From an uncultured Planctomycetaceae bacterium (lineage in GTDB: Bacteria > Planctomycetota > Planctomycetia > Planctomycetales > Planctomycetaceae), in the NCBI GenBank assembly GCA_937975745.1, contig CALJUK010000867.1:1-13871 (forward strand): DNA of 13,871 nucleotides, given 5' to 3'. The notes under the pieces were generated by a model. The model was not told where the DNA came from and searched no databases. It worked only from the letters and a program-made list of their open reading frames with translations. The position numbers and the translations under genes are program-made. Positions within the stretch are counted from its first letter, which is position 1, and every line of letters begins with the position of its first letter. This document shows, one piece after another, positions 1 to 6,393 of the stretch.

Positions 1-381
1 CAATGTCACTTCGCTGTCGGGAATCGGCTCCTGACCTTCCGGCGGAGTGCTCTTGTTGGTTCGAATATACGCGTGGCCTGGGTGTTTGCCCGTCATTAGA
101 ACGCACCGCGACGGCGCACAGACCGCATTCCCGCAGTAGTGCTGCGTTAAACGCATTCCCTGCTCGGCAAGCCGATCGAGATTCGGCGTGCGAATCTTCT
201 CTTGGCCGAACGAGCCCAGTTCGCGATAACCCAAGTCGTCGGCAAGTACCAAGACGATATTCGGGCGGGCGGGCGTTTCGGCAAGCGTCTCTCGAACCAG
301 TGAAACCGTGGCGAGCCCAACGATCGCCAACCCTGTCAGCAGCATGGGAACGGACTTCGCTGAAACATGGGATAGACGCAT
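1..381 (-). CDS. Secreted sulfatase (formylglycine-dependent), N-terminal part, cut by the window edge
   Basis: The 127 codons present read as the start of an arylsulfatase-family enzyme, which hydrolyses sulfate esters, often on polysaccharides. Residues 1 to about 34 form a signal peptide with a hydrophobic core (about 13-28). Then come PNIVLVLADDLGY (40-52), whose two aspartates (48-49) are the usual calcium ligands, and the signature CAPSR (88-92), whose Cys88 would be converted to formylglycine; Arg92 completes the C-x-P-x-R motif. The ATG at 381 is preceded by a clear Shine-Dalgarno GGAGG (complement of 391-395) with a 9-base spacer. Full-length family members are about 450-550 residues, so most of the gene lies left of the window. 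It is transcribed away from the mod operon and is probably unrelated to it. The substrate cannot be told from this part. Identification as a sulfatase is secure; the precise class is not. Confidence 0.93.
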   Translation of the reverse strand, partial: MRLSHVSAKSVPMLLTGLAIVGLATVSLVRETLAETPARPNIVLVLADDLGYRELGSFGQEKIRTPNLDRLAEQGMRLTQHYCGNAVCAPSRCVLMTGKHPGHAYIRTNKSTPPEGQEPIPDSEVTL

Positions 382-493
382 TCTTGAGTGCCTCCGTTAA
401 TCTTTCTACAGGCTGTCATCGAGTTGCCGAATCGCATCGCGTGACACGGCTGCGTACCCCGCCTATCATGGGAAGTTCGTTGCCGCGGAACAA

Positions 494-514
494 CCACCTG
501 GTGGATTCCACCTG
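494..514. repeat. Overlapping dyad and direct repeat between the sulfatase and modA
   Basis: CCACCTG occurs at 494-500 and 508-514, exactly 14 bases apart. The intervening GGTGG (500-504) can pair with either CCACC copy, so the site is both a perfect dyad (494-504) and a short hairpin (500-512). It sits about 65 bases upstream of modA in the 195-base divergent gap. It could be an operator for modA or the sulfatase, but the repeat is short and may be chance. I see no convincing molybdenum-cofactor riboswitch in this gap. No other feature is recognised between 382 and 576. Confidence 0.3.
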
Positions 515-576
515 AAACGATATGAAGAAACGCCAGCCAATTCCACGTTGGCCGACAGAATGCGGGGAGCGGCCGA

Positions 577-1461
577 GTGAACCGGACAATTGGGGCTCTG
601 GCATGTCGGTTCGCCGGTCTGGTCGTCGTCGCCGCGATCGGATGCGGAGGGGATGCGATACAACCCGAGAAGTCCGACTCGACGGGAGAGTCCCCCCGTC
701 ACATCCGTGTGGCTGTCGCCGCCAATCTGAAGTTCGCTTTCCAGGAGATCGAAGCAGCCTTCAGGCAAGCATCTCCCGAAATTCGGTTGGAAGTGGCCTA
801 CGGATCGTCGGGCAACTTCTACGCCCAACTGACGCAGCGGGCTCCGTTTGATATCTTTTTCTCGGCCGACACAGAGTATCCGCGCAGACTGGTCGAGCTG
901 GGCCTGGCGGACGAAGACGCCTACTTCCCGTATGCGACAGGCGAGATCGTGGTGTGGCTTCCGCAAGGCTCTCGGTTGGACCTGAAGTCACAGGGTATCC
1001 AAGTTCTGGTCGATCCCTCCGTCCTGAAGGTGGCAATCGCCAATCCACGGTTGGCGCCCTACGGCGTCGCCGCTGAAGAGGCCATGAAGCACTTCGACGT
1101 CTACGATCGCGTGCAGCCCAAGTTTGTCCTCGGCGAGAATCTGGCCCACGTGGCTCAGTTTCTGGAATCGGGTGCGGCCGACGCGGGGATCCTGTCAGCA
1201 TCGCTGGCATTGATGCCCCAACTTCAGCAGCAAGGGCGTTACTGGAGCGTTCCCACCGACGCCTATTCGCCAATCAGGCAGGCGGCCGTCATTCCAAACT
1301 GGTGCCGTGACCGTCCCGCTGTCGAACAACTCAGGGACTTGATGACCAAAGGAATCGGCCGCGACATCCTCAAGAAATACGGCTACCAACTTCCGGATGA
1401 AACCACGGTAGCCAGAACATCTGAGACAGCTGGAACATCGGCGACAATTCAGAATGAATGA
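577..1461 (+). CDS. modA: Molybdate ABC transporter, substrate-binding lipoprotein ModA
   Basis: This is a 294-residue periplasmic molybdate-binding protein that would deliver the oxyanion to the ModBC transporter. The start is a GTG, with GGAG about 9 bases upstream; the nearby ATG at 603 is out of frame. Residues 1-23 form a lipoprotein-type signal ending in AAIGC with Cys23 as the likely lipidated residue, so the protein is probably membrane-tethered. Family landmarks follow in order: VAVAANLKFAFQEI near 45-58, GSSGNFYAQL with the family's serine-rich oxyanion-contact turn near 76-85, FDIFFSAD near 91-98, and ANPRLAPYGVAAEEAM near 156-171. It is longer than the 257-residue E. coli protein because of the lipoprotein leader and a Ser/Thr-rich C-terminal tail. 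It is followed by modB 69 bases downstream on the same strand. A tungstate-specific role cannot be excluded from sequence alone. Confidence 0.93.
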   Translation: MNRTIGALACRFAGLVVVAAIGCGGDAIQPEKSDSTGESPRHIRVAVAANLKFAFQEIEAAFRQASPEIRLEVAYGSSGNFYAQLTQRAPFDIFFSADTEYPRRLVELGLADEDAYFPYATGEIVVWLPQGSRLDLKSQGIQVLVDPSVLKVAIANPRLAPYGVAAEEAMKHFDVYDRVQPKFVLGENLAHVAQFLESGAADAGILSASLALMPQLQQQGRYWSVPTDAYSPIRQAAVIPNWCRDRPAVEQLRDLMTKGIGRDILKKYGYQLPDETTVARTSETAGTSATIQNE

Positions 1462-1530
1462 CGGAATGCCGGAGCGGCCGCCGGATGATCGCCACAGGTT
1501 TGATCGACGCAGGTTTGATCCAACCGAGTC

Positions 1531-2211
1531 ATGACGTTGCGAGATACGATGGACTGGACTGCCGTCGGACTGACATTGAAACTGGCAAGCTGCACGACAG
1601 TGATCCTGTTTGTGGTCGGTGTCCCGTTGGCATATTGGTTGTCCGTGACGCGCTGGCGGGGGCGATTCCTTGTCGAATCGATCGTCGCCTTGCCACTCGT
1701 CCTTCCCCCCACGGTATTAGGCTTCTACATTTTGATGACACTCGGCCCGAACAGTCTTCCGGGACAGGCGTTCGAGTCGATCTTTGGCAGGACGCTGCCG
1801 TTTTCGTTTGCGGGCATCTTGCTCGGTTCGGTCCTGTATAACCTTCCGTTCTCGGTCCGGCCCTTTATGGCGGCGTTCTCACGAACCGATCGCAAGCTCG
1901 TCGAGGCATCGTGGTGTCTGGGGCGATCCCCCTGGGAAACCTTCTGGCGGATTACGTTTCCACTCAGTCGTCCTGGCATCGTCACGGGCATGGTGTTGAC
2001 GTTTGCGCATTCGGTCGGCGAGTTTGGTGTCGTGCTGATGGTGGGGGGCAACATTCCCGGCGTGACGCGAACCTTGTCCATCGCGATCTACGACGATGTA
2101 CAGGCATTGGACTACGCTTCGGCCGGACAGGCCGCAATGTTACTGGTGGGCTTCTCGCTGGTGATTCTGGCAGCCGTGCAACTGACGACACGACGGGAAC
2201 TGCCAGTATGA
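1531..2211 (+). CDS. modB: Molybdate ABC transporter permease ModB
   Basis: The 226-residue membrane protein is the channel subunit of the molybdate importer. It has about five hydrophobic segments (roughly 12-37, 47-72, 92-113, 150-173, 198-218). The cytoplasmic EAA loop that docks on the ATPase is clear: EASWCLGRSPWETFWR begins at Glu125, with Gly131 and PGI at 148-150. The following stretch AHSVGEFGVVLMVGGNIPG (159-177) is characteristic of ModB. The length matches the family (E. coli ModB, 229). The ATG at 1531 is used because the following residues align with the usual ModB N-terminus; the in-frame ATG at 1549 is a possible alternative, as neither has a strong ribosome-binding site. Its stop codon overlaps the modC start (ATGA at 2208-2211), which suggests translational coupling. 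Confidence 0.93.
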   Translation: MTLRDTMDWTAVGLTLKLASCTTVILFVVGVPLAYWLSVTRWRGRFLVESIVALPLVLPPTVLGFYILMTLGPNSLPGQAFESIFGRTLPFSFAGILLGSVLYNLPFSVRPFMAAFSRTDRKLVEASWCLGRSPWETFWRITFPLSRPGIVTGMVLTFAHSVGEFGVVLMVGGNIPGVTRTLSIAIYDDVQALDYASAGQAAMLLVGFSLVILAAVQLTTRRELPV

Positions 2212-3332
2212 CCAACGGACTGTCTGCCAGTTTCACCAAACGCTATGCCCGCAACGTGGCGATCGAGGCCGAGTTGGAACAACCGGCAGATTCGTTCTCG
2301 GTAACGGTGTTGTTCGGTCCCTCTGGTTGTGGAAAAACGACTCTGCTTCGCTGTCTGGCGGGTTTGGAACGCCCTGAGAAAGGCGTCATCCGCTTTCAGG
2401 ACGAGACCTGGTTTGACTCGGAACGGTCAACGTTTCGCTCGCCGCAGCAGCGGGACATTGGCTTCTGCTTTCAGGAATTCGCCTTGTTTCCACATCTGAC
2501 GGTTCGCCAGAACGTTGGCTATGGTCTGTCGGGCCGAAAGTCACACGACCGAACCAACACTGTGAACGAGATGCTCAAGCGATTCGAATTGTCGGGACTG
2601 GGAGAGCGTTATCCGCATCAACTTTCGGGCGGACAACAGCAGCGGACGGCAGTGGCCCGGTCTTTGGTTCGCAAGCCGAGACTCCTCTTGCTGGACGAAC
2701 CCTTGTCTGCGTTGGATACGGCGCTGCGCGACGAACTTCGCAGTACGCTACGACAGCTGCTGCAACAGTTCGAAATTCCCGTCGTTCTGGTGACGCATGA
2801 TCGAGTCGAAGCGATTTCCCTGGCGGACCGCGTCGTGGTGATGGATGCCGGAAAAGTCAGACAGCGTGGTACGGTAGACGAGGTCTTCTCTTATCCAGCC
2901 GATACGACAGTGGCGCGGATTGTCGGCGTGGAAACCGTGGCGCGCGGCCACATCATTTCCGTCGAGGATGGCTGGGCCACCATCGAAATACCGGGCGGCC
3001 GACTCTTGGCCGTCGCCTCTTCCATCCAGACACAGCACGTGCATGTCTGCATTAAGGGAGAAGATGTCTCACTGGCCAGACCACCCGAGCAGGACTCCCT
3101 CCGGCCAAACCAGCTACCGGCTCGAGTCCAGCGGATCATTCCGGAAGGTCCCCTGGTGCGAGTCGTCCTGGACTGTGGTTTTCAACTGGTCGCGCTGGTC
3201 ACCCGTTCGACCATCGAGGGGTTACAGCTCCATGTCGGTGATGCCGTCACAGCCGCCGTGCGAACGCCCGCCATTCATCTGTTGCCGGCCAGTCCAACTG
3301 AAGCGAACTCACCAACAGGTAAGGTGGTCTGA
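2208..3332 (+). CDS. modC: Molybdate ABC transporter ATP-binding protein ModC
   Basis: The 374-residue ATPase powers molybdate import. All motifs are intact: Walker A GPSGCGKTT (37-45), Q-loop Gln89, signature LSGGQ (139-143), Walker B LLLLDEP (159-165), D-loop SALD (167-170) and H-loop His197. Residues from about 242 form the C-terminal regulatory region, with a TOBE-like oxyanion-binding segment around 297-357. The reading frame is open far upstream of 2208, but the ATG overlapping the modB stop gives a protein of normal length (E. coli ModC, 352), and the upstream extension is modB in another frame. The gene ends in TGATG, so its stop overlaps the start of the next gene by one base. No ModE-like regulator is visible in the window. 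Confidence 0.94.
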   Translation: MTNGLSASFTKRYARNVAIEAELEQPADSFSVTVLFGPSGCGKTTLLRCLAGLERPEKGVIRFQDETWFDSERSTFRSPQQRDIGFCFQEFALFPHLTVRQNVGYGLSGRKSHDRTNTVNEMLKRFELSGLGERYPHQLSGGQQQRTAVARSLVRKPRLLLLDEPLSALDTALRDELRSTLRQLLQQFEIPVVLVTHDRVEAISLADRVVVMDAGKVRQRGTVDEVFSYPADTTVARIVGVETVARGHIISVEDGWATIEIPGGRLLAVASSIQTQHVHVCIKGEDVSLARPPEQDSLRPNQLPARVQRIIPEGPLVRVVLDCGFQLVALVTRSTIEGLQLHVGDAVTAAVRTPAIHLLPASPTEANSPTGKVV

Positions 3333-3520
3333 TGGATGATGAAGCTAGCTACATCTGCGATTCGTGCGGCGAGGAAATCGTCATCCCGATCGATTTTTCG
3401 GCCGGCCGTGTGCAAGATTACACAGAGGACTGTCCCGTCTGCTGTCACCCCAACCTGATCCATGTGGAACGCGATGCGGACGGTAGCGTGCGCGTCTGGT
3501 CGGAAAGCGAGTCGGATTGA
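3332..3520 (+). CDS. CPxCG-type cysteine-rich zinc-ribbon miniprotein
   Basis: The 62-residue cytoplasmic protein has two Cys pairs, CDSC (9-12) and CPVC (34-37), spaced as in a small zinc ribbon, followed by an acidic Ser/Glu/Asp-rich end. It matches the CPxCG cysteine-rich family, small proteins of unknown function found in many bacteria. In typical members the second pair reads CPxCG; here Gly is replaced by Cys38 (CPVCCH), giving a fifth cysteine and an adjacent His39. The start ATG shares its A with the modC stop (TGATG), and AAGGTGG just upstream could act as a ribosome-binding site, so the protein is probably made together with the transporter. A direct role in molybdate uptake is only an inference from position; the pairing may be incidental. 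Confidence 0.85.
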   Translation: MDDEASYICDSCGEEIVIPIDFSAGRVQDYTEDCPVCCHPNLIHVERDADGSVRVWSESESD

Positions 3521-3527
3521 ACTCGCT
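3506..3527 (+). terminator. Weak hairpin at the end of the mod operon
   Basis: AGCGAGT (3506-3512) and ACTCGCT (3521-3527) form a perfect 7-bp stem with an 8-base loop that includes the stop codon of the zinc-ribbon gene. No U-run follows, so it would be a weak or factor-assisted terminator, or an mRNA end-stabilising hairpin. It lies in the 36-base gap between two convergent genes. A separate 10-bp palindrome, CGGAATTCCG, follows at 3529-3538. Confidence 0.3.
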
Positions 3528-3556
3528 ACGGAATTCCGCACGGGACGGGTGACAAT

Positions 3557-4003
3557 CTAATTCGGGACGCGGGACGCCTTCTGACGCGCCAGTTGATCTT
3601 TCCAGGGGGAAAGGTCAATCCCAAAGCCGACCCCACCCCAGGGAGTGTATTCGCCCATGTGGCCCGGCCGCATTCCGTTGTAGTTGGGTCCCCAACCGTA
3701 TCCGCGACGATGAGCATTCTGCCATCTGAGTTGATCGTTCCGCAGCAGCTCACGCTGCTGAAGCCGCTCGGTGAACTCTGCGAACCGGTTGCCGTCTCCG
3801 AAGCGACTCCGTCCCTGGGGCTGATACCGACTGAAGTCGCGAGACAGGTGCGGATTGTAGTGATGGGTCCGCCACTCTGGATTGACGGCCCATGGCTCCG
3901 TGCCGTTCGAGACGGGACGGTCTAAGGCATCAACTGGTGGCACGACCGCGAGAGTCACGAGGGCCAAGACCGGAATTGAATGTACCATCAACTTGCAGAA
4001 CAT
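3557..4003 (-). CDS. Small secreted protein of unknown function with C-terminal YTPWGG motif
   Basis: I do not recognise a described family. The 148-residue product has a signal peptide (hydrophobic core about 9-22, likely cleavage after PPVDA at 22-26). The mature part is polar and rich in Arg, Asn, Gln and aromatic residues, with a Gln/Arg/Glu-rich helical stretch (about 71-95). The end contains RRGYGWGPNYNG (99-110) and YTPWGG (119-124), followed by a charged tail. The signal-peptide end and the RGY..GP.Y.G...YTPWGG block both recur in the neighbouring upstream gene, so the two look like diverged relatives. The ATG at 4003 has AGGTG about 8 bases upstream; Met6 is an alternative start. It is on the same strand as its neighbour, 194 bases downstream of it. 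An extracytoplasmic location is well supported; function is unknown. Confidence 0.75.
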   Translation of the reverse strand: MFCKLMVHSIPVLALVTLAVVPPVDALDRPVSNGTEPWAVNPEWRTHHYNPHLSRDFSRYQPQGRSRFGDGNRFAEFTERLQQRELLRNDQLRWQNAHRRGYGWGPNYNGMRPGHMGEYTPWGGVGFGIDLSPWKDQLARQKASRVPN

Positions 4004-4054
4004 CGCACCACACCTGCCTCACTGCTGATCGACTTTCGAGCCGGCATTCACCCC

Positions 4055-4086
4055 GTGCCACGTCCGGCATGTCGCGTGCGTGGCAC
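4055..4086 (-). other. Inverted repeat in the gap between the two YTPWGG genes
   Basis: GTGCCACG (4055-4062) and CGTGGCAC (4079-4086) form a perfect 8-bp stem around 16 bases, within which GCATG and CGTGC can pair further. It lies 52 bases upstream of the 3557-4003 gene and about 110 bases after the stop of the preceding gene. It has no U-run. It may be a leader structure or mRNA-stabilising hairpin; nothing coding is seen in the rest of the 194-base gap. Confidence 0.3.
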
Positions 4087-4197
4087 CCAGTGGGGAGAGG
4101 ACGCCATTCGCCCCCTCTCTCTCCCAGCATGTGCGGGTGCGCGACTCGATCCAAGACCAGTTACAGCAGGATGTGGTCCCGACGAGTCAAATCGCGA

Positions 4198-4494
4198 TCA
4201 ATAATTAAAGTAGAAGCCTCCCCACGGTGTGTAGAAGCCGGTGTTGTTCCGACCATAATATCCAGGACCGTAGTAGTAGCCGCGGCCATACCAGTTGTTG
4301 TACCTGCCGTGGTGGCGATGAGCCCGGTTACGCCAACGTCGGTGGAACCGGCGGTGCTGCCTCCTGTACTTCTGGTATTGGCGGTGCTGGTGTCGCCAGC
4401 CATGTCGTGGCCCGGCATCGACTGTCGGCGGTGCGATGGCCACCATGGATGCTGTGACGGCTGCCAGCAGACAACATTTTGCGTAGCGAAACAT
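4198..4494 (-). CDS. Small secreted His/Arg/Tyr-rich protein with C-terminal YTPWGG motif
   Basis: This 98-residue protein has no family I can name. The start at 4494 is chosen because it gives a clean signal peptide (MFRYAKCC, hydrophobic core 9-21, cleavage expected after PPTVDA at 22-27) and has a strong Shine-Dalgarno AAGGAG 8 bases upstream; the longer frame starting at 4563 would bury the signal. Residues 28-64 are very basic, with 8 His and 13 Arg, including HRHH at 59-62, and could bind metal or acidic polymers. Residues 69-86 are Tyr/Gly-rich (RGYYYGPGYYG at 71-81), and the protein ends shortly after YTPWGG (88-93). The C-terminal block and the PP-VDA signal end match the 3557-4003 product. 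The gene is divergent from the polysaccharide operon across a 552-base gap. Role unknown; cell-surface or periplasmic metal binding is one guess. Confidence 0.75.
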   Translation of the reverse strand: MFRYAKCCLLAAVTASMVAIAPPTVDAGPRHGWRHQHRQYQKYRRQHRRFHRRWRNRAHRHHGRYNNWYGRGYYYGPGYYGRNNTGFYTPWGGFYFNY

Positions 4495-4777
4495 GTCCCT
4501 ATCTCCTTCCTCTCTTCGTGAGTCCATGTGAGATTGTCGTGTCGGTGCGTGAGCTTCACACACCGTTTCACACGTGGCCAGACACGTAGGCCAGTCTCAA
4601 ACGGAAGATCGTGAGGTATGTCCCGGGGCGGACGCTACGACTGTAATCCGCAGCCGTACGACTGTCGACTTTCGCGACGCAATCACCATGAAGCCAGGGT
4701 GTTACATGGATCCAAGCAGACAGCGCCGTCTGATCAGCTTGTGTCGGAAAGGGGCCAGGGGGAGGCTCGTCGGACGA

Positions 4778-4820
4778 TCATTCGCCGCACGGTGTCATTC
4801 GCCGCACGGTGTCATTCGCC
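4778..4820. repeat. 17-bp tandem repeat, 2.5 copies
   Basis: The unit TCATTCGCCGCACGGTG occurs at 4778-4794 and again, identically and directly adjacent, at 4795-4811; a third copy starts at 4812 with TCATTCGCC and then diverges. The unit length is not a multiple of three and the array lies in non-coding DNA. It may be a slippage product or a set of protein-binding sites for the divergent promoters. Confidence 0.85.
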
Positions 4821-4837
4821 ACATCGCCAGGGAATGC

Positions 4838-4874
4838 CCGAAACCAAGTTGAACTTGGCAACTTCGGCCTTTTT
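4838..4874 (+). terminator. Terminator-like hairpin upstream of the polysaccharide operon
   Basis: The perfect 7-1-7 palindrome CCAAGTTGAACTTGG (4844-4858) is nested in an outer stem CCGAA (4838-4842) / TTCGG (4863-4867), and CC plus five T residues (4870-4874) follow. On the + strand this has the layout of an intrinsic terminator, although the inner loop must open to at least three bases. There is no called + strand gene to its left, so it could end a small RNA or act as an attenuator in a leader of the flippase operon starting 172 bases downstream. Alternatively the palindrome is an operator. Confidence 0.4.
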
Positions 4875-5046
4875 CGATAAGAGGGACCGCTTGAAAGGGG
4901 GAGACCTGTCGCGGTCGAGCCCTCCGATCCCCATTTCCCAAGTGCCGGGCATCAGATCTCGCGGTTCAACCGACACTACAGACAACCCATAACATCTATT
5001 CAAGCAAAGACTTGTGACACACTGTTCACACTTCGTAGGTAATTGA

Positions 5047-6393
5047 ATGTTGGTTCGCTCAGCTGCATGGAAGCCGCTGAAAGTGCCCCGGACGCAAATG
5101 CTGTCGTTGGCGGCGCGTTGTGGAAGCCATCCTGCCGCATGGTCGGTGATGGCGATGGCCATCACCGTGGCCACTCACTGCACGACAGCCGCCCTGTTGG
5201 TTCGTCTTCGATCGGTCGAGGCGCTGGGACAGTACGCATTGGCGCTGTCGCTAACCGCGCCAATTGTGATCTTTGGGATGATGCAGCTGCGCACGATTCA
5301 GTGCACCATCGACCCGCATCGCTATTCGCTTTCGAAGTTTCTCACGCACCGCTTGCGCATGCAGATCCCAATCCTCTGCGCCATCGGAAGCGTGGTCTGG
5401 GCCTACTCCAATCAGGAGGGGGGGCCAGCCGGCATCATTCTTCTCGTCGGAATCGCCAAAGCGATTGATTCCGTAGATGACATTTTCCTGGGGCATCTGC
5501 AGCGACATGGGAGATGGCGTCCCATCTGCATTCTGGCCGGCTTCAAGTCGGTTCTCTTCCTGACGATTCTGATCACCGGATTGATCAGTGGGTTCGACTT
5601 GCAGACGGTGCTGATGGCGGGGCTGTTTGCGAATACGTCCGCCGTCGTCTGCAGCTGCTTCGTGGCAAGAAGCGTCGGACCAACCGGTCCGTTCGGTGTG
5701 ACATCCAGCCGGGTTTCTCCTGTCGACGACCATAAACTACTCAGCGCGTTCTCGGGCAGAACACTTGCGGCGGGTCTATTTGCCCTGCTGATGTCGGCGT
5801 ATGCCCTGCTGCCGCGATTGTTTCTGGAACGCTATAACGGCCCAGCCGCCTTGGGCGAGTTCGCAGCGGCAGCCTATGTTGCCAATGCGGTCACGTTACT
5901 GGGTGGAGCCATTGCCGCAGGGTATGCGGCTCCCATCGGAGCGGCCGTCTCGGCTTCCCGCAGCCGACTACGCAAAGTCGTCATGAAGGGAAGCCTTGTG
6001 ACGATCACATTTACGGCGACCGCGTTCGTGGGTGCGGTCTTGTTCGGCAGTCATCTTCTGTCGTTGGTCTACGGCGACTCCGTTGCCCAGTGTGGATGGA
6101 TTGTGATCGCTCTCCTGGGCATTTCCATCATTCAAAATGTGACCGCACTCTTGAATGTGGCCATCATCGCGATTGAACGGCAAGTGGCCCAACTTGTGAG
6201 TACGGCGGTGATGTTCAGCATCGTTCTGGTCGTGACACCTCACTTGGCGGCCCGCTTCGGCACCGTGGGTGCGGTGCTTGCGATTGCGCTGATCGCCGGG
6301 GGACAGCATCTCATCGCCGGTTATCTGTTGTTGACGACTCGCGGCAATACCAAGCCGAGCGTCTCCCTCCCGGCCGAAAGGATCGCCGCATGA
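5047..6393 (+). CDS. Polysaccharide flippase of the MOP superfamily (Wzx-like)
   Basis: The 448-residue integral membrane protein would flip lipid-linked glycan repeat units across the inner membrane. It is hydrophobic throughout, with roughly 11-12 membrane segments; the first is near 31-52 and is followed by the LGQYALALSLTAPIVIFGMMQLRT block (60-83), typical of the N-terminal repeat of Wzx/oligosaccharide flippases. Length fits the family (about 400-500). The ATG at 5047 has only AGGT upstream; Met18 is an alternative. The stop overlaps the next gene by ATGA (6390-6393), and that gene is a polymerase, which supports a Wzx/Wzy assembly pathway. Specific substrate cannot be predicted. No gene symbol is given because wzx assignments rest on context rather than sequence identity. 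Confidence 0.85.
   Translation: MLVRSAAWKPLKVPRTQMLSLAARCGSHPAAWSVMAMAITVATHCTTAALLVRLRSVEALGQYALALSLTAPIVIFGMMQLRTIQCTIDPHRYSLSKFLTHRLRMQIPILCAIGSVVWAYSNQEGGPAGIILLVGIAKAIDSVDDIFLGHLQRHGRWRPICILAGFKSVLFLTILITGLISGFDLQTVLMAGLFANTSAVVCSCFVARSVGPTGPFGVTSSRVSPVDDHKLLSAFSGRTLAAGLFALLMSAYALLPRLFLERYNGPAALGEFAAAAYVANAVTLLGGAIAAGYAAPIGAAVSASRSRLRKVVMKGSLVTITFTATAFVGAVLFGSHLLSLVYGDSVAQCGWIVIALLGISIIQNVTALLNVAIIAIERQVAQLVSTAVMFSIVLVVTPHLAARFGTVGAVLAIALIAGGQHLIAGYLLLTTRGNTKPSVSLPAERIAA

Larger units (their letters stand above)
4495..5046. other. Long divergent intergenic region, no convincing gene
   Basis: The 552 bases separate the secreted-protein gene from the polysaccharide operon. Open frames of 92 and 124 codons exist on the + strand (4574-4852, 4618-4992), but their composition is Arg/Ser/His-rich and low-complexity around the tandem repeat, with no recognisable domain, so I do not call them. 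The region holds the Shine-Dalgarno and presumed promoter of the leftward gene, a 17-bp tandem repeat (4778-4820), a terminator-like hairpin (4838-4874), and a very weak promoter-like pair TTCAAC (4965-4970) and CATAAC (4988-4993) with a 17-base spacer ahead of the flippase gene. Confidence 0.6.

Noticed and set aside
3..515. 170-codon open frame on the + strand at the left edge
   Set aside because: It is antisense to the sulfatase, which has a signal peptide, a formylglycine motif and a good ribosome-binding site. The + frame has no recognisable domain.
761..1273. Long minus-strand open frame inside modA
   Set aside because: Arg/Pro-rich shadow of a well-supported gene; no domain, no ribosome-binding site.
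1911..2207. N-terminal extension of modC in the same frame
   Set aside because: It overlaps modB, which has clear permease motifs, and the ATG at 2208 gives normal ModC length.
4574..4992. Two overlapping + strand open frames (92 and 124 codons) before the flippase
   Set aside because: Low-complexity Arg/Ser/His composition through a 17-bp tandem repeat and a hairpin; no domain. Kept as intergenic.
5012..5041. Sigma70-like TTGTGA / TAGGTA pair with 18-base spacer, and a CRP-like TGTGA-TCACA dyad (5013-5030)
   Set aside because: The -10 would leave only five bases before the start codon, so the transcript would be nearly leaderless, and the dyad has an 8-base spacer instead of the 6 typical for CRP.
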